NCBI GenBank assembly: GCA_023458835.1
Contig: JAEWWY010000474.1
Location: forward strand, 1 to 13,752
DNA: 13,752 bases
Direction of reading: 5' to 3'
Source of the DNA: Bacillota bacterium
GTDB taxonomy: Bacteria; Bacillota; Clostridia; Christensenellales; Aristaeellaceae
A program made the translations under genes and the position numbers. The notes beneath the pieces are model-generated. The model was not told the DNA's origin. It ran no database searches and saw only the letters and a list, made by a program, of their open reading frames with translations. Below are positions 7,437-13,752 of the stretch, in pieces; within the stretch, counting starts at the first letter, position 1; each line of letters starts with the position of its first letter.

Positions 7437-8492
7437 ATGCTGGATGCCAATGTCCGGAAACGGTATGAGGCTTTTTGGGCGTGCGAGGCGCACGGGCGTT
7501 GCTGCCTGTTCCTGACGGTCCCCAGGTACACCGAGGCTCCGCCAGAACCCACCGATCCCGCCGCCCGCTGGGAGGACATCGACGGGAGGCTTGGATGGGA
7601 GGAGTTTGTTCTTGATAGCACCGAGTATCTTGCGGACGCCTTCCGGACAGTTTTCGTAAACTTCGGGCCGGGCTGCCTTACCGCCTGCATTGGCGGCACG
7701 CAAAAATGGGCATTGAATACGGTCTGGTTTGAAAACGATCCGGTGATTGCGGATTGGGAACATCCGCCGGTGCCCGCACTGAACCGTGAAAGCCTTATGT
7801 ACCGGCTAGTCGAGCGGTTTACCGAAACCTCCCTCCAGCGGGGCGCGGGCAGATTCTATACCTCCATCACCGATATCGGCGGAACCTACGACATCATCGC
7901 AGCCATGCGCGGCACGGAAAACCTGCTGACCGACCTGTACGATTACCCCGGGGAGGTCAAGGCGTTTGCCGATGCCATTTACCCGATCTGGCGGGACTAT
8001 TTCCTTGCGCAATCCGCACGCCTGATTGCAAGGCAGGGCGCGATGACAAGCTGGATGCCGATCTATTCGGAAAAGGCCTACTTTCCGTTGCAGTGCGACT
8101 TTTCGGCGATGCTTTCGCCGCGGATGTTTGAAGAATTTGTACTGCCTGACCTTGAGCGGCAGACGCGCATGATGGACCGCTCGATCTATCATCTGGACGG
8201 GCCGGGAGAGATCCCGCACCTTGATATGCTGCTCTCGATGGAACGGCTCAGCGCCATTCAATGGGTGCCCGGCGCCGGCGCGGCGGATACCACCGACCCG
8301 TGCTGGTATGAGCTGTACGCGCGCATCCAGCGCGCGGGCAAGGGGCTGATTTTGCTTGAGGCGGATCCGGACGGAATCGAAAGCCTGCTCCGCCACGTTT
8401 CGGCGAAGGGCCTGTTTATCCGGACCGACACGCAGGATATGAAACAGGCGCGGGAGATCGCCGCCCTGGCGGATGCTTTGGGCAGATCATGA
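7437..8492 (+). CDS. URO-D/MtaA-superfamily protein lacking the HxC zinc motif
   Basis: A 351-residue protein of the uroporphyrinogen decarboxylase-like fold, the superfamily that also contains the MtaA/MtbA cobamide:thiol methyltransferases. Visible family features are QCDFSAMLSPRMFEEFVLP (219-237) and the segment from YHLDGPGEIPHLD (251-263) through AIQWVPGAG. MtaA-type enzymes use a His-x-Cys plus a distal Cys to bind zinc. Here the equivalent site reads H252-L-D254, and the C-terminal strand KGLFIRTDT has no cysteine. It is therefore unlikely to be a standard MtaA, though it could be a divergent methyltransferase or a corrinoid accessory protein. A heme-pathway HemE is unlikely given the context and sequence. 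ATG 7437 is chosen over GTG 7428 because GGAG at 7425-7428 fits it with 8 nt spacing. It follows mtaC by 27 bp and overlaps the next gene by 4 bp. Confidence 0.85.
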   Translation: MLDANVRKRYEAFWACEAHGRCCLFLTVPRYTEAPPEPTDPAARWEDIDGRLGWEEFVLDSTEYLADAFRTVFVNFGPGCLTACIGGTQKWALNTVWFENDPVIADWEHPPVPALNRESLMYRLVERFTETSLQRGAGRFYTSITDIGGTYDIIAAMRGTENLLTDLYDYPGEVKAFADAIYPIWRDYFLAQSARLIARQGAMTSWMPIYSEKAYFPLQCDFSAMLSPRMFEEFVLPDLERQTRMMDRSIYHLDGPGEIPHLDMLLSMERLSAIQWVPGAGAADTTDPCWYELYARIQRAGKGLILLEADPDGIESLLRHVSAKGLFIRTDTQDMKQAREIAALADALGRS

Positions 8493-9055
8493 ATATGGAA
8501 GGAAGGACGATCTTGAATCTGGAACAAGCCGCCTTGGCCTGCGGCGCGGCGCATGCCGCATCGCTTGCCGTGGATCAGATTGTGCTGGATCCCATGTTCC
8601 GTGATGTATGCAAATCAAACGCGTGCGGAAATTATGGCAAATGCTATATGTGCCCGCCGGATGCGGGCGACATTTACGAAATGATGGAGCGGCTTAAAAA
8701 ATACCGCCGCGCCGTGCTCTACCAGACGATTCATGGCATAGAAGATTCCTTCGATATTGAAGGCATGCTGGAAGCGGGCGCGCGCCATGTAACAGTCTCC
8801 CAGGCCATTGAAAAGAAGCTGCGGCGCCAGGCGGAAGAATACCTGCATCTGTCCGCGGGAGGGTGCAGGGTCTGTGACCGCTGCGCCAAGCGGGATGAAC
8901 TGCCGTGCCGTTTCCCGGAGCAGGCGATGCCCAGCCTGGAAGGCTATGGCGTGGATGTGTACAATACAGCGGCCCACGCGGGGCTGCGCTACATCAACGG
9001 GGTGAATACGGTGACCTATTTCGGCATGATCCTATTTGATCCGCAGGAGTTGTGA
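8489..9055 (+). CDS. DUF2284-like cysteine-rich (putative metal/Fe-S) protein
   Basis: A 188-residue soluble protein with two cysteine clusters: C41-x4-C46-x5-C52-x2-C55 (within ACGNYGKCYMCPP) and C126-x2-C129-x2-C132-x7-C140. This pattern resembles DUF2284 predicted metal-binding proteins and suggests two Fe-S or zinc sites. The biochemical role is not established. The start ATG overlaps the URO-D stop as ATGA, implying translational coupling, and the RACE gene starts 4 bp after its stop. Position between a corrinoid/URO-D pair and a corrinoid-reducing ferredoxin protein suggests a role in electron transfer or corrinoid handling, but this is inference. A second ATG 6 nt downstream is also possible. 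Confidence 0.82.
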   Translation: MNMEGRTILNLEQAALACGAAHAASLAVDQIVLDPMFRDVCKSNACGNYGKCYMCPPDAGDIYEMMERLKKYRRAVLYQTIHGIEDSFDIEGMLEAGARHVTVSQAIEKKLRRQAEEYLHLSAGGCRVCDRCAKRDELPCRFPEQAMPSLEGYGVDVYNTAAHAGLRYINGVNTVTYFGMILFDPQEL

Positions 9056-9059
9056 CGCC

Positions 9060-10523
9060 ATGCCCTATCTGCGCATCCATAAGGGAGAGACAGTCAGGGA
9101 TGTGCCTTTTGAAGGCACACCCCTGCTTTTGCATGTATTGGCCGGCGCGGGTGAGTTCCCTCCAACCCCCTGCGGCGGCAAGGGGACTTGCGGAAAGTGC
9201 CTTGTGCGGGCGGAGGGATGCCTGTCCGGGCAGGCGGAAAAAGGAAACGGAATGAACATCTGGCGGAGCTGCCAGACCCGCCTTACAGGCGACGCGCAGG
9301 TGTGGCTTAAGGAACAGGAGCAACTGCAGCACATAGCGCTGAGCGGAGAAATGCCTTCGTTCGCGCTTTCGCCCATGGAAGGCGGGAAGGGATTGGCCGT
9401 GGACATCGGGACGACGACGATGGCGGCTGCCCTGATGGATTTGAAATCCGGCCGGGTGCTTGCCGCCGATTCCATGGAGAATCCCCAAAGGACGGTGGCC
9501 TTTGACATCATCGGCAGGATAGAAGCCGCGATGCGCGGGCAAGGGCTGGTATTGGCCGGGCAGGTCCAAGAGGCCATTTCCCGGCTTTTGCAAAATCTTG
9601 GCGGACAGGCGGATGCCGCGGTCATCACAGGCAATACTACCATGCTGTATCTTTTGACCGGCCGTGATCCTAAGCCGCTGTCCCACGCGCCCTTTGAAGC
9701 GGATTGCCTGTTCGGGGTCACGCAGCCTTTTCCCTTTCTGCCGCGCGCCTATTTGCCCAGATGCATCAGCGCCTTTGTGGGGGCGGATATTGCCTGCGCT
9801 ATTTTAGCCTCCAGAATGATGGCAAAAAAGGAGACATCCCTTCTTATTGATATCGGCACCAATGGCGAGATAGCGCTTTGGCATCAGGGAAAGCTGTACT
9901 GCTGCGCCACGGCGGCGGGCCCCGCCTTTGAGGGCGGCAGCATCCGCTGCGGCTGCGGCAGCATCAGGGGAGCCATTGACCGCGTATGGGCCGAAGAGGG
10001 AACGCTGCGATTTACCGTCATTGGCGGCGGCCGGCCCAAGGGAATCTGCGGTTCGGGCCTCCTGGATGCGGCAGCGTCCCTGCTGGCGCTTGGGCAAATC
10101 GAGGATACCGGCCTGATGGAACAGGAGGTAAGCCTGACAGAGGATATACGGATCATACCCCAGGACATCCGCAGCCTGCAGTTGGCCAAGGGCGCGATCG
10201 CCGCGGGACTGATGACCTTGTTAGAGAAGGTAGGCATCCGCCCTGGGGATGTATGCGCCCTGTATCTGGCAGGAGGCTTTGGCAAGCATATCAATCCTGA
10301 AAGCGCCCGGGCCATCGGCCTGATCCCAGCCGTGCTCACCGGGCGCACGGCGGTGCTGGGCAACGCGGCGCTGACAGGCGCGCAGATGCTGCTGCTGCGC
10401 CGCCCCTTCATGGAGGAAATCGACAGCCTGGCGCAAGCATGCGAAGTTGTGACGCTCAGCGGAAGCCCGGTGTTTTCCAGGCATTATATGGAATGCATGA
10501 TGCTATGCCCGATTGAGGCATGA
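9060..10523 (+). CDS. Corrinoid activation protein, RamA/RACE type (ferredoxin + ASKHA, DUF4445)
   Basis: A 487-residue ATP-dependent reductive activator that returns inactive Co(II) corrinoid to Co(I). The N-terminal ferredoxin-like domain carries C38-x5-C44-x2-C47 (in CGGKGTCGKC) and C71, a [2Fe-2S] pattern. The ASKHA ATPase part has AVDIGTTTMA (113-122), LLIDIGTNGE (261-270), GPAFEGGSIRCG (287-298), GICGSGLLDA (328-337) and LAGGFGKH (403-410). This is the domain order of bacterial RACE proteins; archaeal RamA uses a different, C-terminal [4Fe-4S] arrangement. ATG 9060 has CAGGAG 10 nt upstream and lies 4 bp past the DUF2284 stop. It is the last gene of the operon and converges on the 170-residue gene; no hairpin terminator is seen in the 41-bp gap. 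Confidence 0.93.
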   Translation: MPYLRIHKGETVRDVPFEGTPLLLHVLAGAGEFPPTPCGGKGTCGKCLVRAEGCLSGQAEKGNGMNIWRSCQTRLTGDAQVWLKEQEQLQHIALSGEMPSFALSPMEGGKGLAVDIGTTTMAAALMDLKSGRVLAADSMENPQRTVAFDIIGRIEAAMRGQGLVLAGQVQEAISRLLQNLGGQADAAVITGNTTMLYLLTGRDPKPLSHAPFEADCLFGVTQPFPFLPRAYLPRCISAFVGADIACAILASRMMAKKETSLLIDIGTNGEIALWHQGKLYCCATAAGPAFEGGSIRCGCGSIRGAIDRVWAEEGTLRFTVIGGGRPKGICGSGLLDAAASLLALGQIEDTGLMEQEVSLTEDIRIIPQDIRSLQLAKGAIAAGLMTLLEKVGIRPGDVCALYLAGGFGKHINPESARAIGLIPAVLTGRTAVLGNAALTGAQMLLLRRPFMEEIDSLAQACEVVTLSGSPVFSRHYMECMMLCPIEA

Positions 10524-10564
10524 GCCGGGCTTGTGTGCCTCTTGCATCAGAAGGCGCTTCGGTA

Positions 10565-11077
10565 TTAGACCGGGTAAGTGTCATCCTCATGCATCATGTA
10601 GTCAATCATCGCATATACACCCGTCCACAGGAATACATCACTGCCTGCGGGAAGTTCAAATTTCTGCGGACAAACAGAAAAAAAGTCCGGCAGCTTACCC
10701 CTTCCATCGGGCGTCCATATCTCCACAGCGTTCTTCGCTGCGCGCTCCGCGTGCCATTGCGTTCCGCCTTGCATTTGAATCTCCATCCCCACAGGGCGCG
10801 GCGGATTCGGGATGGCGGAATGATCGGCGCCGGCGGCGTATACCGGCATGGCGGCCGCCACCAGCCTATCCCCCTGCCTGAGTGTATAGCGCCGGTTTTC
10901 CCCGGCTGGTTTGCCCGGCAGGTCTTCAACGAACGTTTCGTACTTTACCGCCTTATCCGGGCCGACCACCGCCTTTTCGTGACTGAATGGTTTTGTGCTT
11001 TGCAAGACGGCGAGCTGCTTGCCGGTTTCATCCACAAACAGCTTTTTGCGAAATCCATTTTTCACTACGATAGTCAT
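10565..11077 (-). CDS. Unrecognised 170-residue protein after chromate transporter pair
   Basis: I do not recognise this family. It has no signal peptide, membrane segment or metal motif. Charged and aromatic residues are spread in a way that suggests a mostly beta soluble protein (IVVKNGFRKKLFVDETG at the start, then YTLRQGDRLVAAAMPVYAAG near 64-83), ending in the acidic MMHEDDTYPV. Only one Cys is present. The ATG is preceded by GGAGGAAAGGG on the minus strand, a strong ribosome site. It begins 14 bp after the stop of the second chromate transporter, so it is the third gene of that operon. Function unknown; a role linked to the transporter is only inferred from position. Confidence 0.75.
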   Translation of the reverse strand: MTIVVKNGFRKKLFVDETGKQLAVLQSTKPFSHEKAVVGPDKAVKYETFVEDLPGKPAGENRRYTLRQGDRLVAAAMPVYAAGADHSAIPNPPRPVGMEIQMQGGTQWHAERAAKNAVEIWTPDGRGKLPDFFSVCPQKFELPAGSDVFLWTGVYAMIDYMMHEDDTYPV

Positions 11078-11091
11078 TTCCCTTTCCTCCC

Positions 11092-11655
11092 CTAGAGCAG
11101 CAGGTAGCAGGCCCCGCCAATCACGCCGCTGCCCAGCATGATGAGAATGGGGTTCCGCTTGAACTTCCGCAGCAGGAACAGCCCCGCCGCAAATAGGACA
11201 ACGGCGATAAAATCAATGGAAGCAATATGCCACGTGAAGCCGCCTGTCCCCCAGAATGACAGCACAAGGATGGAAAGCCCCGCCGACAGGATGAGGGCAA
11301 CCACCGTAGGCCGCAGGCCCGCAAGCACACCCTGGACAACCACCAGTTCCCTGTATCTGCTATATAGCCATGCCAGCAACAATACAATGATGCTGGAGGG
11401 AAGGATGCTGCCGAAGGTAGCAACCAGCGCCCCGCCCAGGCCCGCGATTTGGGTGCCTACGAAAGTGGCCGAATTGATACCAATGGGACCGGGTGTCATT
11501 TCTGAAATGGTGATGAGGTCAGTAAACTCGGTTAAGGTCAGCCAACTGTGGATGCCCACCACTTGATTTTGTATCAATGGCATGGCAGCCATACCGCCGC
11601 CAAAGCTGAACAGGCCAATCTGAAAGAAGCTCCAGAACAGTTGCAGGTAAATCAT
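11092..11655 (-). CDS. Chromate transporter (CHR) short subunit, second of pair
   Basis: A 187-residue integral membrane protein of the CHR family in its single-domain form, which works as a pair with a second short protein. Family motifs are FSFGGGMAAMPLIQ (17-30) and EMTPGPIGINSATFVG about 25 residues later. Several hydrophobic helices follow, ending in GVIGGACYLLL. The ATG at 11655 is 3 bp after the preceding stop, and its ribosome site (AAAGGAG) lies within the end of that gene, so translation is coupled. Homologues transport chromate or sulfate-like anions, but the real substrate in anaerobes is uncertain. Confidence 0.9.
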   Translation of the reverse strand: MIYLQLFWSFFQIGLFSFGGGMAAMPLIQNQVVGIHSWLTLTEFTDLITISEMTPGPIGINSATFVGTQIAGLGGALVATFGSILPSSIIVLLLAWLYSRYRELVVVQGVLAGLRPTVVALILSAGLSILVLSFWGTGGFTWHIASIDFIAVVLFAAGLFLLRKFKRNPILIMLGSGVIGGACYLLL

Positions 11656-11658
11656 ACC

Positions 11659-12231
11659 CTATATGTGCTCCTTTCCTGTTTTTTTGTCATGCATACTTAC
11701 CAGTACCCCCAGGATTCCGCAGAACAGGATCAGATAAATAATGTCGATATGAAAAACATAGTTTGCCACAAAAGCGCCCGCCATGATGAGGATGGGCAGC
11801 AGCTTTTTTGCCTTGATGACCCTGCCGCCCATCGTGATTACCACATCGAAAATAACTGCGCATACACCAGCCATCATGCCCTTGAGGACGGCGCTCACAA
11901 CAACATTGTCACGGAAGGCTGCATAGAACAGCGAAATCACCGAAAGGATGATAAGCGGCGGCAGCACGGTGCCGAAAATCGCCACCAGCGCCCCGGATAA
12001 GCCCATCAGCCGCCAGCCTGCCAGGATGGAAGCGTTGACCGCCATCGCGCCCGGCGAGGACTGTGCAATTGCCGCCATGTTCAGCATTTCCTCTTCTTCC
12101 AGCCAACCCAATTCATCCACAAACCTTTTCTTCATCAGCGGGATGATGACATACCCGCCGCCCAAGGTGAAGGCGCTCAGAAAGAAAGTGGATTTGAACA
12201 GGCTAAAATAGTTTTTCAGGTTTTTGTTCAC
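11659..12231 (-). CDS. Chromate transporter (CHR) short subunit, first of pair
   Basis: A 190-residue membrane protein of the single-domain CHR family. It carries FTLGGGYVIIPLM (21-33) and AIAQSSPGAMAVNASILAG (54-72), the counterparts of the two motifs in its neighbour, followed by hydrophobic helices and a charged tail (HDKKTGKEHI). The start codon is GTG at 12231, behind a perfect AGGAGGG with 5 nt spacing. It is the first gene of a three-gene minus-strand operon and is divergent from a LysR regulator that probably controls it. Two dissimilar half-size proteins probably assemble as a heteromer with inverted topology, as known for other short CHR pairs. Confidence 0.9.
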   Translation of the reverse strand: MNKNLKNYFSLFKSTFFLSAFTLGGGYVIIPLMKKRFVDELGWLEEEEMLNMAAIAQSSPGAMAVNASILAGWRLMGLSGALVAIFGTVLPPLIILSVISLFYAAFRDNVVVSAVLKGMMAGVCAVIFDVVITMGGRVIKAKKLLPILIMAGAFVANYVFHIDIIYLILFCGILGVLVSMHDKKTGKEHI

Positions 12232-12254
12232 GGAATCCCTCCTTGCTATTTTTC

Positions 12255-12260
12255 ATTATA
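12255..12260 (-). promoter_or_regulatory. -10 element of the chromate transporter operon
   Basis: On the minus strand the sequence reads TATAAT, about 12 bp upstream of the AGGAGGG ribosome site of the GTG-start gene. No good -35 is present at 16-18 bp (candidates TTTCAT or TTTTCA), and that stretch lies inside the operator at 12272-12286. This suggests a promoter that needs the LysR protein. Confidence 0.45.
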
Positions 12261-12264
12261 GGTC

Positions 12265-12293
12265 TTGAACTCTAATAATGAAAATAGTATTAT
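12265..12293 (+). promoter_or_regulatory. Promoter of the LysR regulator gene
   Basis: TTGAAC (12265-12270), a 17-bp spacer and TATTAT (12288-12293) make a good vegetative promoter. It would give a leader of about 40 nt before the ATG. The spacer and -10 fall inside the CTAATAAT/ATTATTAG inverted repeat, so bound regulator would repress its own gene. Confidence 0.6.
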
Positions 12294-12337
12294 TAGATGA
12301 AATGCATAGCTGTTTAGCTATGAATCGGAGGGAAAAT

Positions 12338-13246
12338 ATGACCATTCGGCACTTGAAGATTTTTGTAGCGGTATGCGAGGAGGGCAGCATCACCAAGGCA
12401 GGGCAAAAGCTGTTCATGGCACAGCCCACGATCAGCTTCGCAGTGTCGGAGTTGGAAAAATATTATGGTGTCAGGCTGTTTGACCGTATTTCCAAACGTC
12501 TGCATTTGACCGATGCCGGGAGGCAGCTCCTGCCCTATGCGCAGCACATTGTTTTGATGTTTGATGAAATGGAGGCCGGGACGCGGAATTTGGACAACAC
12601 CGGCACCCTGCGCATTGGTGCCAGCGTAACCATAGGAAACTGCATGCTGCCGGGCCTTCTAAAAAACTTTGCCGAAAAAAGGCCCGGCGTGACCGTAAAG
12701 GTGCAGGTTGATAATTCCGAAAAAATAGAGCACTCCGTGCTGGATAACCGTATCGACTTTGGATTGATTGAGGGCGTGACCCACAATCCCCTACTTATCA
12801 GCGAGGCTTTCTGGGATGATGAATTGGTGTTGCTGTTTGCTCCCGGCCATCGCTGGGAGGCGCAGGCGTCGGTCATGCCAGACGAGCTGCGGAGCGAACC
12901 ATTCCTGATGCGAGAGCATGGCAGCGGAGGGCGGGAGATATTGGAGGGCGCCCTGCTATTGCATGACATTGAGATTGAACCGGCTTGGGAAAGCATCAGC
13001 ACGCAGGCTATCACACAGGCCGTGGCAAACGGCTTTGGCGTGGCGGTGCTGCCATTTTTGCTGGTGGAGCCCTATCTGGCGCAGGGCACGCTTGTCACAA
13101 GGCCCATTGAAGGCATACCGCTCAAACGGAAATTTGCCATCATCCATCACAAAAACAAATATATCACCGGCATCATGCAGGAATTCATTGGCCTATGCCG
13201 CGCTGGATATAGCGGTTGTATGCCCTGCCACAATTCCCGCAGATGA
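12338..13246 (+). CDS. LysR-family transcriptional regulator
   Basis: A 302-residue regulator. The N-terminal winged helix-turn-helix (about 1-60) has IRHLKIFVAVCEEGSITKAG, then the recognition helix region MAQPTISFAVSELEKYYG and LFDRISKRLHLTDAG. A helical linker is followed by the LysR substrate-binding domain (about 90-290), with typical IDFGLIEG and QAVANGFGVAVLP segments. ATG 12338 has CGGAGGG just upstream. An in-frame ATG at 12278 is rejected because it lies inside the predicted promoter. Divergent from the chromate transporter pair, which it likely controls. The last 14 or so residues (GYSGCMPCHNSRR) do not look like the usual LysR end and lie in a segment that may belong to another element. 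Confidence 0.92.
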   Translation: MTIRHLKIFVAVCEEGSITKAGQKLFMAQPTISFAVSELEKYYGVRLFDRISKRLHLTDAGRQLLPYAQHIVLMFDEMEAGTRNLDNTGTLRIGASVTIGNCMLPGLLKNFAEKRPGVTVKVQVDNSEKIEHSVLDNRIDFGLIEGVTHNPLLISEAFWDDELVLLFAPGHRWEAQASVMPDELRSEPFLMREHGSGGREILEGALLLHDIEIEPAWESISTQAITQAVANGFGVAVLPFLLVEPYLAQGTLVTRPIEGIPLKRKFAIIHHKNKYITGIMQEFIGLCRAGYSGCMPCHNSRR

Positions 13247-13499
13247 GCTTTCTCAGGAATCCGGTGAAGGTGCCGCCGGTCCCGGCCTTTCCATTTCGGA
13301 GCAGCACCGTTCCGGCCGTCCCGTTCGCGCCCGTTGTGGCGGATACGATATTGCCTTCGGTGCGCATATACACATAAGAGGCCGGTACAGCCGGGAGAGG
13401 CGAAGTATATGGCCCGCTCGGCCGCTTTTGGCAAGCCGCAAAGCAGCCGTGGGCGTTGCCACGGGCTAAAGCCCAAAACCTCTGCCAAACAGGCCGCTT
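13185..13499 (-). other. Unexplained open segment with zinc-ribbon-like end (possible element remnant)
   Basis: One minus-strand frame stays open for about 105 codons, from just after the stop of the upstream membrane gene to TGA at 13185, but has no ATG with a ribosome site; the only plausible start is GTG 13373. The stretch from GPYTSPLPAVPASYVYMR onward is glycine- and threonine-rich and looks protein-like. It ends in FTGFLRKLICGNCGRAYNR, which recalls the zinc-ribbon end of large serine recombinases (CGxCG). The last 62 bp overlap the 3' end of the LysR gene in the opposite direction. It could be a degraded mobile-element piece, a dispersed repeat or chance. I see no intact gene here. Confidence 0.3.
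13427..13489. repeat. Nested inverted repeats (possible RNA structure)
   Basis: An outer perfect stem, TTTGGCA (13427-13433) with TGCCAAA (13483-13489), encloses an inner stem, AGCCGTGG (13445-13452) with CCACGGGCT (13459-13467), which has one bulged base and a GCGTTG loop. An alternative small hairpin, GGGCTAAAGCCC, overlaps the inner arm. GGCCGCTTTT also occurs as a direct repeat at 13420-13429 and 13492-13501, flanking the structure. On the minus strand it lies directly after the membrane-protein stop codon. There is no clear U-tract, so it is not an obvious terminator. Confidence 0.4.
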
Positions 13500-13752
13500 T
13501 TATAAATCACGTTTTTCATAAAATCTGCATGATGTAAAGAATGATACTGCGTTTACAATTAGCAATACGCAAAATGATATCAAGATAGTCATAAGCGGGT
13601 TCCCGATCAGCCAGCCCCAACCATAATCAACAGTGTACACAATAAGTGCCAAGGTGGTTAGATATGTGACATATGATATTGAGGAAAATTTGCTGGCTAT
13701 CGCATATCCGCCCCGGTAATAAATTGGCATTTGTACTGCGGCTATGACGGAA
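13500..13752 (-). CDS. C-terminal part of a membrane protein, possibly ABC-2 type permease (5' end outside window)
   Basis: The frame is open from the window edge to TAA at 13500, giving about 83 residues. Two hydrophobic helices are visible (VTYLTTLALIVYTV and MTILISFCVLLIVNAVSFF). The piece QMPIYYRGGYAIASKFSSIS before the first helix and the end FYEKRDL resemble the C-terminal part of ABC-2 family permeases (PLYYxFGYxKA..., charged end), but this is by eye only. An internal ATG at 13730 lacks a ribosome site, so the real start is probably beyond the window. DNA here is clearly more AT-rich than in the rest of the window. Confidence 0.5.
   Translation of the reverse strand, partial: SVIAAVQMPIYYRGGYAIASKFSSISYVTYLTTLALIVYTVDYGWGWLIGNPLMTILISFCVLLIVNAVSFFTSCRFYEKRDL

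Larger units (their letters stand above)
12247..12296. promoter_or_regulatory. LysR-type operator with three related half-sites
   Basis: CTAATAAT (12272-12279) and ATTATTAG (12289-12296) are a perfect 8-bp inverted repeat with 9 bp between. A third element, TATTTTTCATTATAG (12247-12261), is nearly the reverse complement of CTAATAATGAAAATA (12272-12286), with two single-base indels. The set lies between the divergent LysR and chromate transporter genes and overlaps the -10 region of each. This layout is typical of LysR autoregulation combined with activation of the divergent operon. Confidence 0.6.

Noticed and set aside
7437..8492. HemE (heme biosynthesis uroporphyrinogen decarboxylase)
   Set aside because: Context is a corrinoid methyltransferase operon, and the HLDGPG/QWVPGAG segments match URO-D-like proteins outside the heme pathway.
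10524..10564. Terminator between the RACE gene and the convergent 170-residue gene
   Set aside because: No stem of useful length followed by a T-run was found on either strand.
12278..12280. ATG start for the LysR gene
   Set aside because: It falls inside the operator/promoter upstream of the predicted transcription start; ATG 12338 has a clear ribosome site and begins the conserved N-terminus.
13185..13373. Intact serine recombinase gene
   Set aside because: Only a short CGNCG zinc-ribbon-like end is visible; the catalytic resolvase domain is absent and the upstream sequence does not match the family.

Overview
The window looks like chromosomal DNA from an anaerobic, probably Gram-positive, moderately GC-rich bacterium of the Clostridia. 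The signs are strong AGGAGG-type ribosome binding sites, a YesM-type histidine kinase, a PocR-AraC regulator and a bacterial methanol:corrinoid methyltransferase system. Genus cannot be fixed from the sequence. No rRNA, tRNA, CRISPR array or intact insertion sequence was seen.

Region 1 (1-3819, minus strand) is a carbohydrate uptake locus. In transcription order it has a YesM-type sensor kinase (TTG start), a well-formed promoter, an extracellular solute-binding protein, a 163-bp gap, and a MalF/UgpA-type permease cut by the window edge.

Region 2 (about 3890-10523) is a corrinoid-dependent C1 locus. It contains an MtaB-type methanol:corrinoid methyltransferase (plus), a PocR-AraC regulator (minus), and then a plus-strand operon. 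That operon encodes an MtaC-type corrinoid protein, a URO-D/MtaA-superfamily protein without the usual zinc motif, a cysteine-rich DUF2284-like protein (4-bp ATGA overlap) and a RamA/RACE-type ASKHA ferredoxin activator. In the expected pathway MtaB moves the methyl group of methanol to Co(I) corrinoid on MtaC, and the RACE protein reductively rescues oxidised Co(II). The methyl-acceptor step is the open question. The strongest unusual signal is that the mtaB and mtaC upstream regions share one architecture: two ATTCCA-like half-sites 20 bp apart, with a TATACT -10 element exactly 28 bp after the promoter-proximal site. This marks both as likely targets of the regulator encoded between them. 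The distal mtaC site also overlaps the regulator's own putative -35, suggesting autoregulation.

Region 3 (10565-13246) has a divergent pair of transcription units. A LysR regulator (plus) faces a minus-strand operon of two short chromate-transporter (CHR) proteins and an unrecognised 170-residue protein. The intergenic region holds three related AT-rich half-sites overlapping both promoters.

Region 4 (about 13185-13752) holds an unexplained segment with nested hairpins and an open minus frame ending in a zinc-ribbon-like CGNCG motif. It is followed by the C-terminal end of a membrane protein, perhaps an ABC-2 permease, running off the window. Base composition becomes visibly more AT-rich there.
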